A stretch of 64,000 nucleotides of DNA from Burkholderia anthina. GTDB lineage: Bacteria > Pseudomonadota > Gammaproteobacteria > Burkholderiales > Burkholderiaceae. Location of the stretch: positions 1,116,001 to 1,180,000 of the forward strand of contig NZ_LNJP01000003.1 of assembly GCF_001547525.1 (NCBI RefSeq). Reading direction: 5' to 3'. A program made the translations under genes and the position numbers. Shown piece after piece: positions 32,222 through 41,557 of this stretch. The number at the start of each line of letters is the position of its first letter. The stretch's first letter is position 1. The notes beneath the pieces are model-generated. The model saw only the letters and a list, made by a program, of their open reading frames with translations, made no database searches and was not told the DNA's origin.

Positions 32222-33865
32222 GTGATCAAAACGTTACGGGTAATACTGTCGGCGCTCGCGCTGTGCGTCGCGACATCGTCCGCGCAGGCCGCCGACACGA
32301 AGAAGGTCGACGTCCTGCTGGTGGGCGGCGGCATCATGAGCTCGACGCTCGGCGTCTGGCTGCACGAACTCCAACCGGACTGGTCGATGACGATGGTCGA
32401 GCGCCTCGACGGCGTCGCGCTGGAAAGCTCGAACGGCTGGAACAACGCCGGCACCGGCCACTCGGCGCTCGCCGAGCTGAACTACACGCCGGAGAAAGCG
32501 GACGGCAAGATCGACATCTCGAAGGCGATCGAGATCAACGAGTCGTTCCAGATCTCGCGCCAGTTCTGGGCGTGGCAGGTGAAGCAGGGCGTGCTGAAGA
32601 ACCCGCATGCGTTCATCAACTCGACGCCGCACATGAGCTTCGTATGGGGCGACGACAACGTCCGCTTCCTGAAGAAGCGCTACGAAGCGCTGCAGGCGAG
32701 CCCGCTGTTCCGCGGGATGCAGTATTCGGAAAACTACGACCAGATCAAGCAATGGGTGCCGCTGATGATGGAAGGCCGCGACCGTTCGCAGAAGGTGGCC
32801 GCGACGTGGACGCCGATCGGCACCGACGTGAACTTCGGCGAGATCACGCGGCAGTTCGTCGGCTACCTGAAGACGCAGCCGAACTTCACGCTGTCGCTGT
32901 CGAGCGAAGTGCGCGAGATCTCGCGCAACGCCGACGGCACGTGGCACGTGTCGTGGGTCAAGCTGCACTCGGATGAGCCGCCGCAATCGGTCGACGCGAA
33001 GTTCGTGTTCATCGGCGCGGGCGGCGGCGCGCTGCACCTGCTGCAGGCGTCGGGCATCCCGGAAGCGAAGGACTACGGCGCATTCCCGGTCGGCGGTTCG
33101 TTCCTCGTGACCGACAACCCCGAGGTCGTGAAGCAGCACCTCGCGAAGGCCTACGGCAAGGCGTCGGTCGGTTCGCCGCCGATGTCGGTGCCGCACCTCG
33201 ACACGCGGATCATCGACGGCAAGAAGATCATCCTGTTCGGGCCGTTCGCGACGTTCTCGACCAAGTTCCTGAAGAACGGCTCGTACTTCGACCTCGCGAA
33301 GAGCACCAACCTGCACAACGTCGCGCCGATGATGCGCGTGGGCGTCGACGAATTCCCGCTGGTGCAGTACCTCGCCGGCCAGCTGATGCTGTCCGACGAC
33401 GATCGCTTCAACGCGCTGAAGGAGTACTTCCCGAACGCGAAGAAGGAAGACTGGCGCCTGTGGCAGGCCGGCCAGCGCGTGCAGATCATCAAGCGCGACC
33501 CGGTCAAGGGCGGCGTGCTGAAGCTCGGCACCGAGATCGTCGCGTCGCAGGACGGCAGCATCGCGGGCCTGCTCGGCGCGTCGCCGGGCGCGTCGACCGC
33601 CGCGCCGATCATGCTGAACCTGCTGAAGAAGGTGTTCAAGGACAAGGTCGCGACGCCCGAGTGGCAGCAGAAGATCCGCCAGATCGTGCCGAGCTACGGC
33701 ACGAAGCTGAACGACAGCCCGGCGAAGGTCGTCGAGGAATGGACCTACACGAGCGACGTACTGCAACTGTCGCCGCCGCCGAAGATCGACCTCGGCGCGC
33801 CGTCGCAGGCGACCGGCACCGCGCCGGCCCGCCCGGCGAAGGCGTCGGCCGACATGGCGCTGTAA
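32222..33865 (+). CDS. mqo: Malate:quinone oxidoreductase with predicted signal peptide
   Basis: This 547-aa FAD enzyme oxidises malate to oxaloacetate and passes electrons to quinone. The Rossmann motif VLLVGGGIMSSTLGVWL is followed by the Mqo blocks SSNGWNNAGTGHSALAELNYTP, KAIEINESFQISRQFWAW and FINSTPHMSFVWGDDNV. LLGASPGASTAAPIML lies near the C-terminus. Length is normal for the family. The start is GTG 32222 after AGGGATCT. Residues 1-24 (MIKTLRVILSALALCVATSSAQA) form a clear Sec-type signal ending AQA, which is odd for an enzyme normally on the cytoplasmic side. A Pro/Ala-rich tail ends the protein. Confidence 0.93.
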   Translation: MIKTLRVILSALALCVATSSAQAADTKKVDVLLVGGGIMSSTLGVWLHELQPDWSMTMVERLDGVALESSNGWNNAGTGHSALAELNYTPEKADGKIDISKAIEINESFQISRQFWAWQVKQGVLKNPHAFINSTPHMSFVWGDDNVRFLKKRYEALQASPLFRGMQYSENYDQIKQWVPLMMEGRDRSQKVAATWTPIGTDVNFGEITRQFVGYLKTQPNFTLSLSSEVREISRNADGTWHVSWVKLHSDEPPQSVDAKFVFIGAGGGALHLLQASGIPEAKDYGAFPVGGSFLVTDNPEVVKQHLAKAYGKASVGSPPMSVPHLDTRIIDGKKIILFGPFATFSTKFLKNGSYFDLAKSTNLHNVAPMMRVGVDEFPLVQYLAGQLMLSDDDRFNALKEYFPNAKKEDWRLWQAGQRVQIIKRDPVKGGVLKLGTEIVASQDGSIAGLLGASPGASTAAPIMLNLLKKVFKDKVATPEWQQKIRQIVPSYGTKLNDSPAKVVEEWTYTSDVLQLSPPPKIDLGAPSQATGTAPARPAKASADMAL

Positions 33866-33936
33866 CGCGCGCGACCCGCGCACGACCCGCGCAGAACCTG
33901 CGCGGCACCCCGCGGCACGCATTACGCCGCCCGACG

Positions 33937-33965
33937 CGGCCGCCCTCTCCGGGGCGGCCGTTTTT
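33937..33965 (+). terminator. Intrinsic terminator of mqo
   Basis: CGGCCGCCC (33937-33945) pairs with GGGCGGCCG (33952-33960) and is followed by TTTTT. It lies 72 bases after the mqo stop. Confidence 0.9.
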
Positions 33966-34164
33966 CCTGGCGCGCGCCGGGCGCAGGCGCCGGCTTCCGC
34001 TAGAATTGCGGCACGCGCGACCCCGTCGCCGCCCGATCCATCACCCGCATCGACACAACCCGAGCGACCGCCGGTGCGGCCCGCGTCCGAGCCGCGTGGG
34101 CGCCGCCCGCCGTGGCCGCGCCCGGCCGGGCGCGCCATCAACCGAATTCAGCTGGAGAAAGACC

Positions 34165-34362
34165 GTGTTTACCTGCCGAAACCAGAGCTGCGGCACGCAG
34201 TGGGAGCAGTCCGACGTCGTCATCAAGGACGAAGGCCAGGGGCTGCTGTTCCGCTGCCCACTGTGCGGCGCCCGCAACTATCTCGAACGCTTCGAGGACG
34301 ACGAAGGCAACGTCGTCTACGAGCAGATGGAAGGCCGCCCCTACCTCGGAGACCTGTCTTGA
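34165..34362 (+). CDS. Small zinc-ribbon protein upstream of dbpA
   Basis: This 65-aa protein has two cysteine pairs, TCRNQSCGTQW and FRCPLCGARN, about 24 residues apart, forming a likely zinc ribbon. An acidic C-terminal half follows (LERFEDDEGNVVYEQMEG). GTG 34165 is preceded by GGAGAAA at the right distance. The stop overlaps the TTG start of dbpA by two bases, so co-translation with the helicase is expected. Function is unknown; RNA or nucleic-acid binding is suggested only by the ribbon and the partner. Confidence 0.7.
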   Translation: MFTCRNQSCGTQWEQSDVVIKDEGQGLLFRCPLCGARNYLERFEDDEGNVVYEQMEGRPYLGDLS

Positions 34363-35756
34363 CCCAACCGACCGCCACGCCGTTCAGCGCGCTGCCGCTG
34401 ACGCCCGCCACGCTCGCGAATCTCGCGCAGCTCGGCTATGTCGACATGACGCCGATCCAGGCCGCGAGCCTGCCGATCGCGCTGGCCGGCCAGGACCTGA
34501 TCGCGCAGGCGAAGACGGGCAGCGGCAAGACCGCCGCGTTCTCGCTCGCGCTGCTCGCGCGTCTCGACGCGCGCCGCTTCGACGTGCAGGCGATGATCCT
34601 GTGCCCGACCCGCGAGCTCGCCGACCAGGTCGCGCAGGAAGTGCGCCGCCTCGCGCGCGCCGAGGAGAACGTGAAGGTGCTGACGCTGTGCGGCGGCACG
34701 CCGATGCGTCCGCAGGCGCAGAGCCTCGAGCACGGCGCGCATATCGTCGTCGGCACGCCGGGCCGCATCATGGATCACCTCGATCGCGGCAACCTGAAGC
34801 TCGATGCGCTGAACACGCTGGTGCTCGACGAAGCCGACCGGATGCTCGACATGGGCTTCTTCGACGACATCGCGAAAGTCGCGCGCATGTGTCCGACGAC
34901 GCGCCAGACGCTGCTGTTCTCCGCGACCTATCCGGACGGCATCGCGAAGCTGAGCCAGCAGTTCCTGCGCAATCCGAAGGAAGTCAAGCTCGCGGAACGC
35001 CACGACGACAGCAAGATCCGCCAGCGCTTCTATGAAGTGACCGAGGACGAGCGGCTGCATGCGGTCGGCCAGCTGCTGAATCACTACCGGCCGGTGAGCA
35101 CGATCGCGTTCTGCAACACCAAGCAGCAGTGCCGCGACCTGCTCGACGTGCTGCACGCGCAGGGCTTCCACGCGCTCGCGCTGCACGGCGAGCTCGACCA
35201 GCGCGAGCGCGACCAGGTGCTGATCCAGTTCGCGAACCGCAGTTGCTCGGTGCTGGTCGCGACCGACGTCGCCGCGCGTGGGCTCGACATCGCGCAGCTC
35301 GAAGCGGTGATCAACGTCGACGTGACGCCCGACCCCGAAGTGCACGTGCACCGCATCGGCCGCACGGGTCGCGCGGATCAGGACGGCTGGGCGCTGAGCC
35401 TCGCGAGCATGGACGAGATGGGCCGCGTCGGCGCGATCGAACAGGCGCAGAAGCGCGAGGTCGAATGGCATCCGCTCGCCGAACTGAAGCCGGCGGACGA
35501 CAGCGTGCTGCTGCCGCCGATGGAAACGCTGCAGATCCTCGGCGGGCGCAAGGACAAGATCCGTCCGGGCGACGTGCTCGGCGCGCTGACCGGCGACGCC
35601 GGGTTCGACGGCAAGCAGATCGGCAAGATCAACGTGACCGAGTTCTCGACCTATGTCGCGATCGAGCGCGGCGTCGCGCGCGACGCACTGCGCAAGCTCA
35701 ATGCGGGGAAGATCAAGGGCAAGCGGGTCAAGGTCCGGTTGATGGACGACGAGTAA
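34359..35756 (+). CDS. dbpA: DEAD-box ATP-dependent RNA helicase DbpA
   Basis: This 465-aa helicase acts in 50S ribosomal subunit assembly. All DEAD-box motifs are present: Q-motif near GYVDMTPIQAASLPIAL, motif I AKTGSGKT, Ia PTRELADQV, motif II VLDEADRML, motif III SAT, and motif VI HRIGRTGRA. The C-terminal domain (GDVLGALTGDAGFDGKQIGKINV, then YVAIER and GKIKGKRVKVRLM) is the DbpA RNA-binding module that recognises 23S rRNA hairpin 92. The start is TTG 34359, overlapping the zinc-ribbon stop as TTGA, with GGAG upstream. Confidence 0.93.
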   Translation: MTQPTATPFSALPLTPATLANLAQLGYVDMTPIQAASLPIALAGQDLIAQAKTGSGKTAAFSLALLARLDARRFDVQAMILCPTRELADQVAQEVRRLARAEENVKVLTLCGGTPMRPQAQSLEHGAHIVVGTPGRIMDHLDRGNLKLDALNTLVLDEADRMLDMGFFDDIAKVARMCPTTRQTLLFSATYPDGIAKLSQQFLRNPKEVKLAERHDDSKIRQRFYEVTEDERLHAVGQLLNHYRPVSTIAFCNTKQQCRDLLDVLHAQGFHALALHGELDQRERDQVLIQFANRSCSVLVATDVAARGLDIAQLEAVINVDVTPDPEVHVHRIGRTGRADQDGWALSLASMDEMGRVGAIEQAQKREVEWHPLAELKPADDSVLLPPMETLQILGGRKDKIRPGDVLGALTGDAGFDGKQIGKINVTEFSTYVAIERGVARDALRKLNAGKIKGKRVKVRLMDDE

Positions 35757-35806
35757 GCGGGCCGCGGCGCGGGCGGTCGCAGCACCGCCGCGCGCCGCCC
35801 CGTACG

Positions 35807-36628
35807 TCACCCGAGTTCGGGATAACCGTGCGCGGCGGCTTCCCGCTCGAACCGCGCAATCGTGTCGTAGTCTGCCGGCGACAGCCGGTCGAATCCCCTC
35901 AGCCGCAGCACGCGCGCCCGCTCCGCATCGGCGGCCACCGCGCGATCGAGCGCATCCCGCAACGCGCCGACCTGCGTATCCGCCAGCGCCCGCGACGCGA
36001 CGAACGGCAATCCCGGCGCGGATGCGGTCGTGCCGATCACGCGAATATCCTCGAGCAGCCCGGGCAACGCGTCGCGCACATACGCGAACGTCACGCAGTC
36101 GATCGCCGCGCAATCGGCTTCTCCCGACGCCAGCGCGCGCAGCACGTTCAGGTGCGAACCGAACGGCGTGACCGAGCCGAAGAACCGCCCGTCGTGCGCA
36201 TACGGCGCGACCGCGTGCCGGAATGCATTCATCCCGCTGTGCGAATCCTCGCCGTTGAAGGCCGCCCGCAACCCGCGGCATGCAGCGAGCGTCGTCGCAC
36301 CGCCCGCATGCACGCGCGCCGACACGACCAGCACGCTGCGGTAGCGCGCCCCGTCGCAGCCGTCCGCATCGAAAACGGGGGTCGCAATCAACCGCACGAC
36401 GTCGCGCAAGCCGAGCATCCGGTACGGGTAGCCGCAGGTCTGCGACAGCAGCAAATCGTCGCGCCGCCACAGTGCCTGGAGGTCGTCGGGCGCGTCGGGC
36501 AGCGCGACGCCGGCCGGCCCGCCCGCGTTCGCGAACGCATCGAGCGCGTCGCGCAGCAGCGCGCGCCACAGCGCTGCGTGGCGCGGCGTCACGTTGTACA
36601 TCGGCAGGACTGCAATCCAGGCGTTCAT
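35807..36628 (-). CDS. PhnD-like periplasmic-binding-fold protein without signal peptide
   Basis: This 273-aa protein has the fold pattern of phosphate/phosphonate ABC substrate-binding proteins (PhnD/SsuA type). It starts directly with strand beta-1 (MNAWIAVLPMYNVTP) and contains LLLSQTCGYPYRM, VVSARVHAGGATTLAACRGLRAAFNGEDSHSGMNAFR, and GEADCAAIDCVTFAYV. No signal peptide or lipobox precedes the domain, and no permease or ATPase genes are adjacent. A cytoplasmic sensor or orphan binding protein is therefore possible. The ligand is unknown. It is divergent from the desaturase gene. Confidence 0.75.
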   Translation of the reverse strand: MNAWIAVLPMYNVTPRHAALWRALLRDALDAFANAGGPAGVALPDAPDDLQALWRRDDLLLSQTCGYPYRMLGLRDVVRLIATPVFDADGCDGARYRSVLVVSARVHAGGATTLAACRGLRAAFNGEDSHSGMNAFRHAVAPYAHDGRFFGSVTPFGSHLNVLRALASGEADCAAIDCVTFAYVRDALPGLLEDIRVIGTTASAPGLPFVASRALADTQVGALRDALDRAVAADAERARVLRLRGFDRLSPADYDTIARFEREAAAHGYPELG

Positions 36629-36869
36629 GCGGGCATTCTACGCATCGGCAGCGGTCAGGAAGCTTATGGGCCGCGACACGATAAGCAAATGCGAATCGAT
36701 TGGTTGGCGTGGCCGTGCCGCCCCGGTACCGTTCGAAGGCCTGCCGGCGCCGCCACCGTGCGATGCCGGGCCAGCCGACCGTGATCCGCGAGACACCAGC
36801 GCACCCGGGGCGAGCGCACCGGTTCCATCGCTCGTTCCCCGCACTGCCCGATCCACCCGCCTCAACGCC
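36629..36869. promoter_or_regulatory. Divergent spacer between the PhnD-like gene and the desaturase
   Basis: This 240-bp spacer should hold promoters for both flanking genes. In-frame upstream codons for the desaturase exist here but lack a good ribosome site and are not hydrophobic. No operator was recognised. Confidence 0.4.
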
Positions 36870-37895
36870 ATGGCCGAATACTTCGACGTCGACCACGCGC
36901 GCGCGATCGCCGCGCTCCACGCCCGTTTCACCGCCCGCACCGAGTGGCCGACCTGGCTGCTCGTCGTCGTGATCTACGGCGGCTGGCTCGCCGTGCTGCT
37001 GCTCGTGCGCGACGGGCACCTGTCGCGCGCCGCCGCGACGCCGCCGCTGATCCTGCTCGGCGCGTGGCACCTGTCGCTGCAGCACGAACTGCTGCACGGC
37101 CATCCGACGCGTTCCGCCCTGGTGAACAAGCTGCTCGGCTATCCGCCGCTGACGGTCTGGTATCCGTACACGCTGTATCGCGACACGCATCTCGAGCATC
37201 ATCGCGACGAGGACCTGACCGTGCCAGGCGTCGATCCCGAAACGAACTACGTGACGCGTGAACGCTGGGCGCGGCTGCCGCGCTGGCGCCGGGCGCTGAC
37301 GGTCGCGCGCAAGACTTTCCTCGGACGCCTCGTCGTCGGGCCGCCGCTCGCCATCGTCACGACGCTGCGCGATGCGTTCGCCGCGTTCCGGCGCGGCGAC
37401 TTCCGTTATCTGCCGATGTGGTCGGCTCACGTCGCCTGCGTGGCCGCGCTGCTCGCGTGGCTGCACTGGGCGATCGGCGTGCCGTGGTGGTACTACCTGC
37501 TGGCCGTCACGTGGCCCGCGCTGTCGCTCGCGATGATCCGCTCGCTGTACGAGCATCGCGCCGCGCCGCATCCGAAGGCGCGCATCACGATCAACGAAGC
37601 CGGCTTCGCGATGCGGCTGCTGTACCTGAACAACAACTATCATCTCGTCCATCACGACCTGCCGAAGCTGCCGTGGTACGACCTGCCGCGTGCATACCGG
37701 ATGCGGCGCGACGCGTATGCGGAGAAATGCGGCGGCTTCGTGATCCGCGGCGGGTATCGCGCGCTGCTCGCGCGCCATGCGTGGACGCCGACCGATTCGC
37801 CCGTGCATCCGTTCGACGAGGGCACGGCTTCGCTGTCGACGGGCAGCGGGATCAAGGTGGCGGTGGTCGACAGGGTGCTGCAGATCAGTACGTGA
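36870..37895 (+). CDS. Fatty acid desaturase/alkane hydroxylase-like membrane di-iron protein
   Basis: This 341-aa membrane protein has the three histidine boxes of the desaturase superfamily. They are HELLHGH (after LGAWHLSLQ), DTHLEHHRDED and HLVHHDLP, with about four membrane helices between them. These bind a di-iron centre for O2-dependent desaturation or hydroxylation of lipid chains at the inner membrane. ATG 36870 begins just before an amphipathic N-terminus. The substrate cannot be told from the sequence. No electron-donor gene is adjacent. Confidence 0.87.
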   Translation: MAEYFDVDHARAIAALHARFTARTEWPTWLLVVVIYGGWLAVLLLVRDGHLSRAAATPPLILLGAWHLSLQHELLHGHPTRSALVNKLLGYPPLTVWYPYTLYRDTHLEHHRDEDLTVPGVDPETNYVTRERWARLPRWRRALTVARKTFLGRLVVGPPLAIVTTLRDAFAAFRRGDFRYLPMWSAHVACVAALLAWLHWAIGVPWWYYLLAVTWPALSLAMIRSLYEHRAAPHPKARITINEAGFAMRLLYLNNNYHLVHHDLPKLPWYDLPRAYRMRRDAYAEKCGGFVIRGGYRALLARHAWTPTDSPVHPFDEGTASLSTGSGIKVAVVDRVLQIST

Positions 37896-38068
37896 TGTCG
37901 GCCCGCGCGTTTCGGCACCCATCCTTACGAAAAGCCGACAGCGCGGTTCGCCGCCCGTGAATTGCCAATTGCGTCGGCAATGCCCAGAATGGCCGCTCAT
38001 CCGGCGCTTCCGACGAGCATTCGCGCCGGCTCCGCCGCACGGCCGCGCGCCGCATTTCCCCGACGACG

Positions 38069-39271
38069 ATGCAACCGAACTCCCCACCCGGCGCGATCCG
38101 CGCGATCGGCAACGACTGGTCCGTTTCCGCGATCACCGCGGGCTTTCTCGCGGTCCTGATTTCGTACGCGGGCCCGCTCGCGATCTTCTTCCAGGCGTCG
38201 CAGGCCGCGCATGCGTCCAACGACATGGTGTCGTCATGGGTCTGGGCGATCTCGATCGGTGCCGGTGCATCGGGCCTGTTCGCGAGCTGGAAGCTGAAGG
38301 TGCCGGTCGTCACCGCATGGTCGGCGCCCGGCACCGCGCTGCTCGTCGGCCTGTTTCCGCAACTGACGCTCAACCAGGCCGTCGGCGCGTACATCACGGC
38401 CGCGCTGATCATCCTCGTCATCGGCATCACCGGCTATTTCGACCGGCTCGTGCGCCACATTCCGCGCGGCATCGCCTGCGGCATGATGGCCGGCATCCTG
38501 CTGCCGTTCGGCATGCACGCGTTCTCCGCGGCGACCGCGCAGCCGCTGCTCGGTTTCGGGATGATCGCGTCCTACGTGATCTTCAGGCGCCTGCTGCCGC
38601 GCTACAGCATCGTGCTCGTGCTGCTTGCAGGCGCCGCACTCGCGACGCTGCTCGGGATGACGCATCTCGGCAACGTGTCGCCGAGCCTCGCGCGGCCGAT
38701 CTTCATCGCCCCCGAATGGACGCTCGGCACGACGCTCAGCCTCGCGCTGCCGCTCGTCGTCGTCAGCCTCACCGGCCAGTTCCTGCCGGGGATGACGATC
38801 CTTCGTGTGTCGGGCTATCACACGAGCGCACGGCCGATCATCACGGCGACCAGCGTGATGTCGCTGGTCGTCGCATGCTTTGGCGGAATCACGATCGTGC
38901 TCGCGGCGATCACCGCGGCGCTGTGCACCGGCAAGGACGCGCACGAAGATCCGGACCGGCGCTATATCGCGGGCATCGCGAACGGCGTGATCTATCTGAT
39001 CGGCGGACTCTTCGCGGGGACGATCGTCACGCTGTTCTTCGCGCTGCCGAAGGCATTCGTCGCGATTCTGGCCGGGCTCGCGCTGATCGGCGCGATCAGC
39101 GCGAACGTGCACGGGATTTTCGAGGACGACGATCATCGCGAGGCGTCGGTGATCACCTTCCTCGCGACCGCGTCGGGGATGACGTGGCTCGGGCTCGGGT
39201 CCGCGTTCTGGGGGATCGTGATCGGGTCGGCGGCGTATGTGGTGTTGAACAGGGTGCGGCAGCCTGCATGA
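38069..39271 (+). CDS. benE: BenE-family benzoate/H+ symporter
   Basis: This 400-aa inner-membrane transporter has about 12 helices. AGFLAVLISYAGPLAIFFQASQAA, VTAWSAPGTALL and RGIACGMMAGILLPFG are typical BenE blocks, as is FGGITIVLAAITAALCTGKDAHEDPDRRY. BenE proteins import benzoate. No benABCD catabolic genes lie nearby, so the physiological substrate is uncertain. The gene is alone between the desaturase and a convergent NmrA-like gene. Confidence 0.9.
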   Translation: MQPNSPPGAIRAIGNDWSVSAITAGFLAVLISYAGPLAIFFQASQAAHASNDMVSSWVWAISIGAGASGLFASWKLKVPVVTAWSAPGTALLVGLFPQLTLNQAVGAYITAALIILVIGITGYFDRLVRHIPRGIACGMMAGILLPFGMHAFSAATAQPLLGFGMIASYVIFRRLLPRYSIVLVLLAGAALATLLGMTHLGNVSPSLARPIFIAPEWTLGTTLSLALPLVVVSLTGQFLPGMTILRVSGYHTSARPIITATSVMSLVVACFGGITIVLAAITAALCTGKDAHEDPDRRYIAGIANGVIYLIGGLFAGTIVTLFFALPKAFVAILAGLALIGAISANVHGIFEDDDHREASVITFLATASGMTWLGLGSAFWGIVIGSAAYVVLNRVRQPA

Positions 39272-39296
39272 TGTGCACCCTGCGCGGCCACTTCCC

Positions 39297-40184
39297 CTAC
39301 CGCGCCGGCTGGCGCACCAGTTGCGCGAGCGCATCGGCCAGCGTCGTCGTGCCGTAGGCCCGCTCGGACACATCGGCCTCGACATCGATCCGCCCCGCGT
39401 TATGCGCGTCGTACAGATCGACGATCAGCTGTGCATGGCGTTCGCTGAGCCCGGCGCTCAGCAGCGTCGCGCTCCACGTGTCGCGCGGCAGTTCGTGCGC
39501 GACGATCGCGCGGCCCGCCGCCGCGCCCAACGTATCCGCGATCGCGGCCACGCTCACGCGCCGCGGCCCTTCGACGCTGACGATGCGCGGCCCGCGCCCG
39601 CCCTCCGGCGCATCGCGCAGCAGCCGCGCCGCAACGACGCCGACATCGGGCGCCCAGACCGTCGGAAACACCTTGCCGACCGGATGGTGGAAGCTCGGCA
39701 GCACGCCGGTGCCGAGCGCGACCGGCAGCACGCGCGCCCAGTTCTGCAGATGCTCGGCCGACCGCAGCAGCGTCAACTGCGTGGGAATCGTCTTCAACCG
39801 TTCCTCGAAGTCACGGAACAGGCGCGTGATACCCGTATTGCCTTCGAGCTCCGCGCCGTAGTCCGACAACGCGAGCAGCGCGGGTGGCGGGTTCGCGGCG
39901 AGCGCGGCGGCCGCCACATCGATCGTCCGCGTCATCGTCGCGGCCGGATCGGCGTCGGCCGTCGGCACCGGGCACAGTATCTGCACGGCCCGCGCGCCGT
40001 CGATCGCCGCGGCGATCGCGTGCGCGTCGGTCAGGTCCGCGATCGCGACATCGCAGCCGAGCTGCGCGAAACGGTCGCGATGACGTGCGTCGCGCAGCAC
40101 CGCGCGCACGGAATGGCCTGCGTGGCGCAAGGTCGTCACGGTCGACAGGCCGACGTTGCCGGATGCTCCGAAGATCACGAACAC
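39297..40184 (-). CDS. NmrA-like NAD(P)-binding protein
   Basis: This 295-aa atypical short-chain dehydrogenase-fold protein has a nucleotide-binding N-terminus FVIFGASGNVGLSTV followed by VRAVLRDARHRDRFAQLGCDV. These match NmrA/HSCARG-type redox sensors or quinone reductases. The catalytic YxxxK of classical SDRs is not evident. Start GTG 40184 follows AGGAG at ideal spacing. It lies downstream of an AraC regulator on the same strand, 252 bases apart, so they may be functionally linked. Confidence 0.82.
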   Translation of the reverse strand: MFVIFGASGNVGLSTVTTLRHAGHSVRAVLRDARHRDRFAQLGCDVAIADLTDAHAIAAAIDGARAVQILCPVPTADADPAATMTRTIDVAAAALAANPPPALLALSDYGAELEGNTGITRLFRDFEERLKTIPTQLTLLRSAEHLQNWARVLPVALGTGVLPSFHHPVGKVFPTVWAPDVGVVAARLLRDAPEGGRGPRIVSVEGPRRVSVAAIADTLGAAAGRAIVAHELPRDTWSATLLSAGLSERHAQLIVDLYDAHNAGRIDVEADVSERAYGTTTLADALAQLVRQPAR

Positions 40185-40436
40185 GGTTCGCTCCTGGGGG
40201 GATGAAGGTGACGTGATTGTCGGGCCGCTCGGCGCGGACGGCGAGCAGGAAGAGATGAACAGCGCAGGAAACGATGATGGATCGGGTAGCGGCTGCAATG
40301 CGAGTCGTTCGCGGCTTCCCTTGTCGCTTCGAATCGTACGGTCTGCCCCCGGACGGGGGCGCACGCGGCAATCGCCCAACAGCCTGTTGGACGGTCACTC
40401 CGGGATCCGACGCGGCAACTCATATCCGGTGCGAAG

Positions 40437-41363
40437 TCATCGCTCCGTCATGCCGGGCGCCCCCTCCTCCCCGTCATAAGCCAGCCGCAACCCACCGCGC
40501 ATACCCGACCGCGCAATCTCCGTCGGCGTCGCACCGAGCACGCGGTTCATCCAGTTCGCCATGTGGCTCTGATGCGCAAAGCCCGCCTCCAGCGCGATCT
40601 GGCTGATGCTGAGCCGGCCTTCGAGCAGCAGCGCCTTCGCGCGCTCCACCCGGCGCCGCACGACGTACTGGTGCACGGGCATCCCCAGCGTTTCGCGGAA
40701 CAGCACCTTGAAATGCGGCACGCTGATCGACACGAGCGCCGCGAGCTCGGCCAGCGTCATGCGCCGGTCGAGATTCGCCTCGACATAGTCGATCACGCGC
40801 GCCGCCGCCTTTGGCGCCAGCGTGCGCCGACGTTCGCGAAACGCCGGCTGGCCGTCGACCAGCCGCGCGACGAGCGCGGTGCACAGGCTTTCCGCGTACA
40901 GCGGATCCGATGCGTCTTCAGCTTCGAGTTCGGCGGCCATCGCCCACGCGATGTGCTGCAGCCGAGGGTCGCGCACCTGCAGCCGCCGGCGAATCTGCGC
41001 GTGCGACGGCTTCAGTTCGAGCTGTTCGACCGTGCGCCGCACGAACGTATCGCCGAGCGCGATGTGCAGGATCCGGCAGTCGGCGCTGTCGGTCCACTGG
41101 CCGGGCAAGCCGGCCGGAATCACGTCGACGTCGCCGTGCGCCTGGATGCGCGACACGCGCTCGCCGTCGCACACGCAGTCGGCGCGCACCGGCGCGCCGA
41201 TATGCACGCCGATCCGGTGATGCTCGGCCGCCGGAATCCGGTACGTGCCGGCACGGATTTGCAGCAGCGACGCGCCGAAGCCGCGCCAGCCCCGCCCGCG
41301 GCTGGAGCGCAGGCTGACCGGAACGCCGTTGTCCGCCGGCGCGGCAAGAATCGGATCGCTCAT
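40437..41363 (-). CDS. AraC-family transcriptional regulator
   Basis: This 308-aa regulator has an N-terminal cupin-like sensor half (HRIGVHIGAPVRADC, IPAGLPGQWTDS) and a C-terminal pair of helix-turn-helix motifs (MTLAELAALVSISVPHFKVLFRETLGMPVHQYVVRRRVERAK and LSISQIALEAGFAHQSHMANWMNRVLGATP). ATG 41363 has GGAG upstream. It may regulate the NmrA-like gene that follows it. The effector is unknown. Confidence 0.9.
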   Translation of the reverse strand: MSDPILAAPADNGVPVSLRSSRGRGWRGFGASLLQIRAGTYRIPAAEHHRIGVHIGAPVRADCVCDGERVSRIQAHGDVDVIPAGLPGQWTDSADCRILHIALGDTFVRRTVEQLELKPSHAQIRRRLQVRDPRLQHIAWAMAAELEAEDASDPLYAESLCTALVARLVDGQPAFRERRRTLAPKAAARVIDYVEANLDRRMTLAELAALVSISVPHFKVLFRETLGMPVHQYVVRRRVERAKALLLEGRLSISQIALEAGFAHQSHMANWMNRVLGATPTEIARSGMRGGLRLAYDGEEGAPGMTER

Positions 41364-41557
41364 TGAGGGTCTCCACCAGATCGGGTGCCGAACGCACATT
41401 GTGACGCGTTTCGGGCCGGCGCGCCGGCCCTGCGTGGCCGCCGCCGAGTCGAGCAGAAAAAAGATCATCCGTTTCTGCTCGGGACGATCCTTGCGTGCGC
41501 GCCGGCTGGCGCCGCGAAGCCTACGATGGCCTCATCCGACACCTACGGAGCCCCGTC

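Noticed and set aside
34341..38087. A 1248-codon minus-strand open frame
   Set aside because: It spans dbpA, the PhnD-like gene and the desaturase antisense or out of frame. It shows no domain and is caused by strong GC bias.
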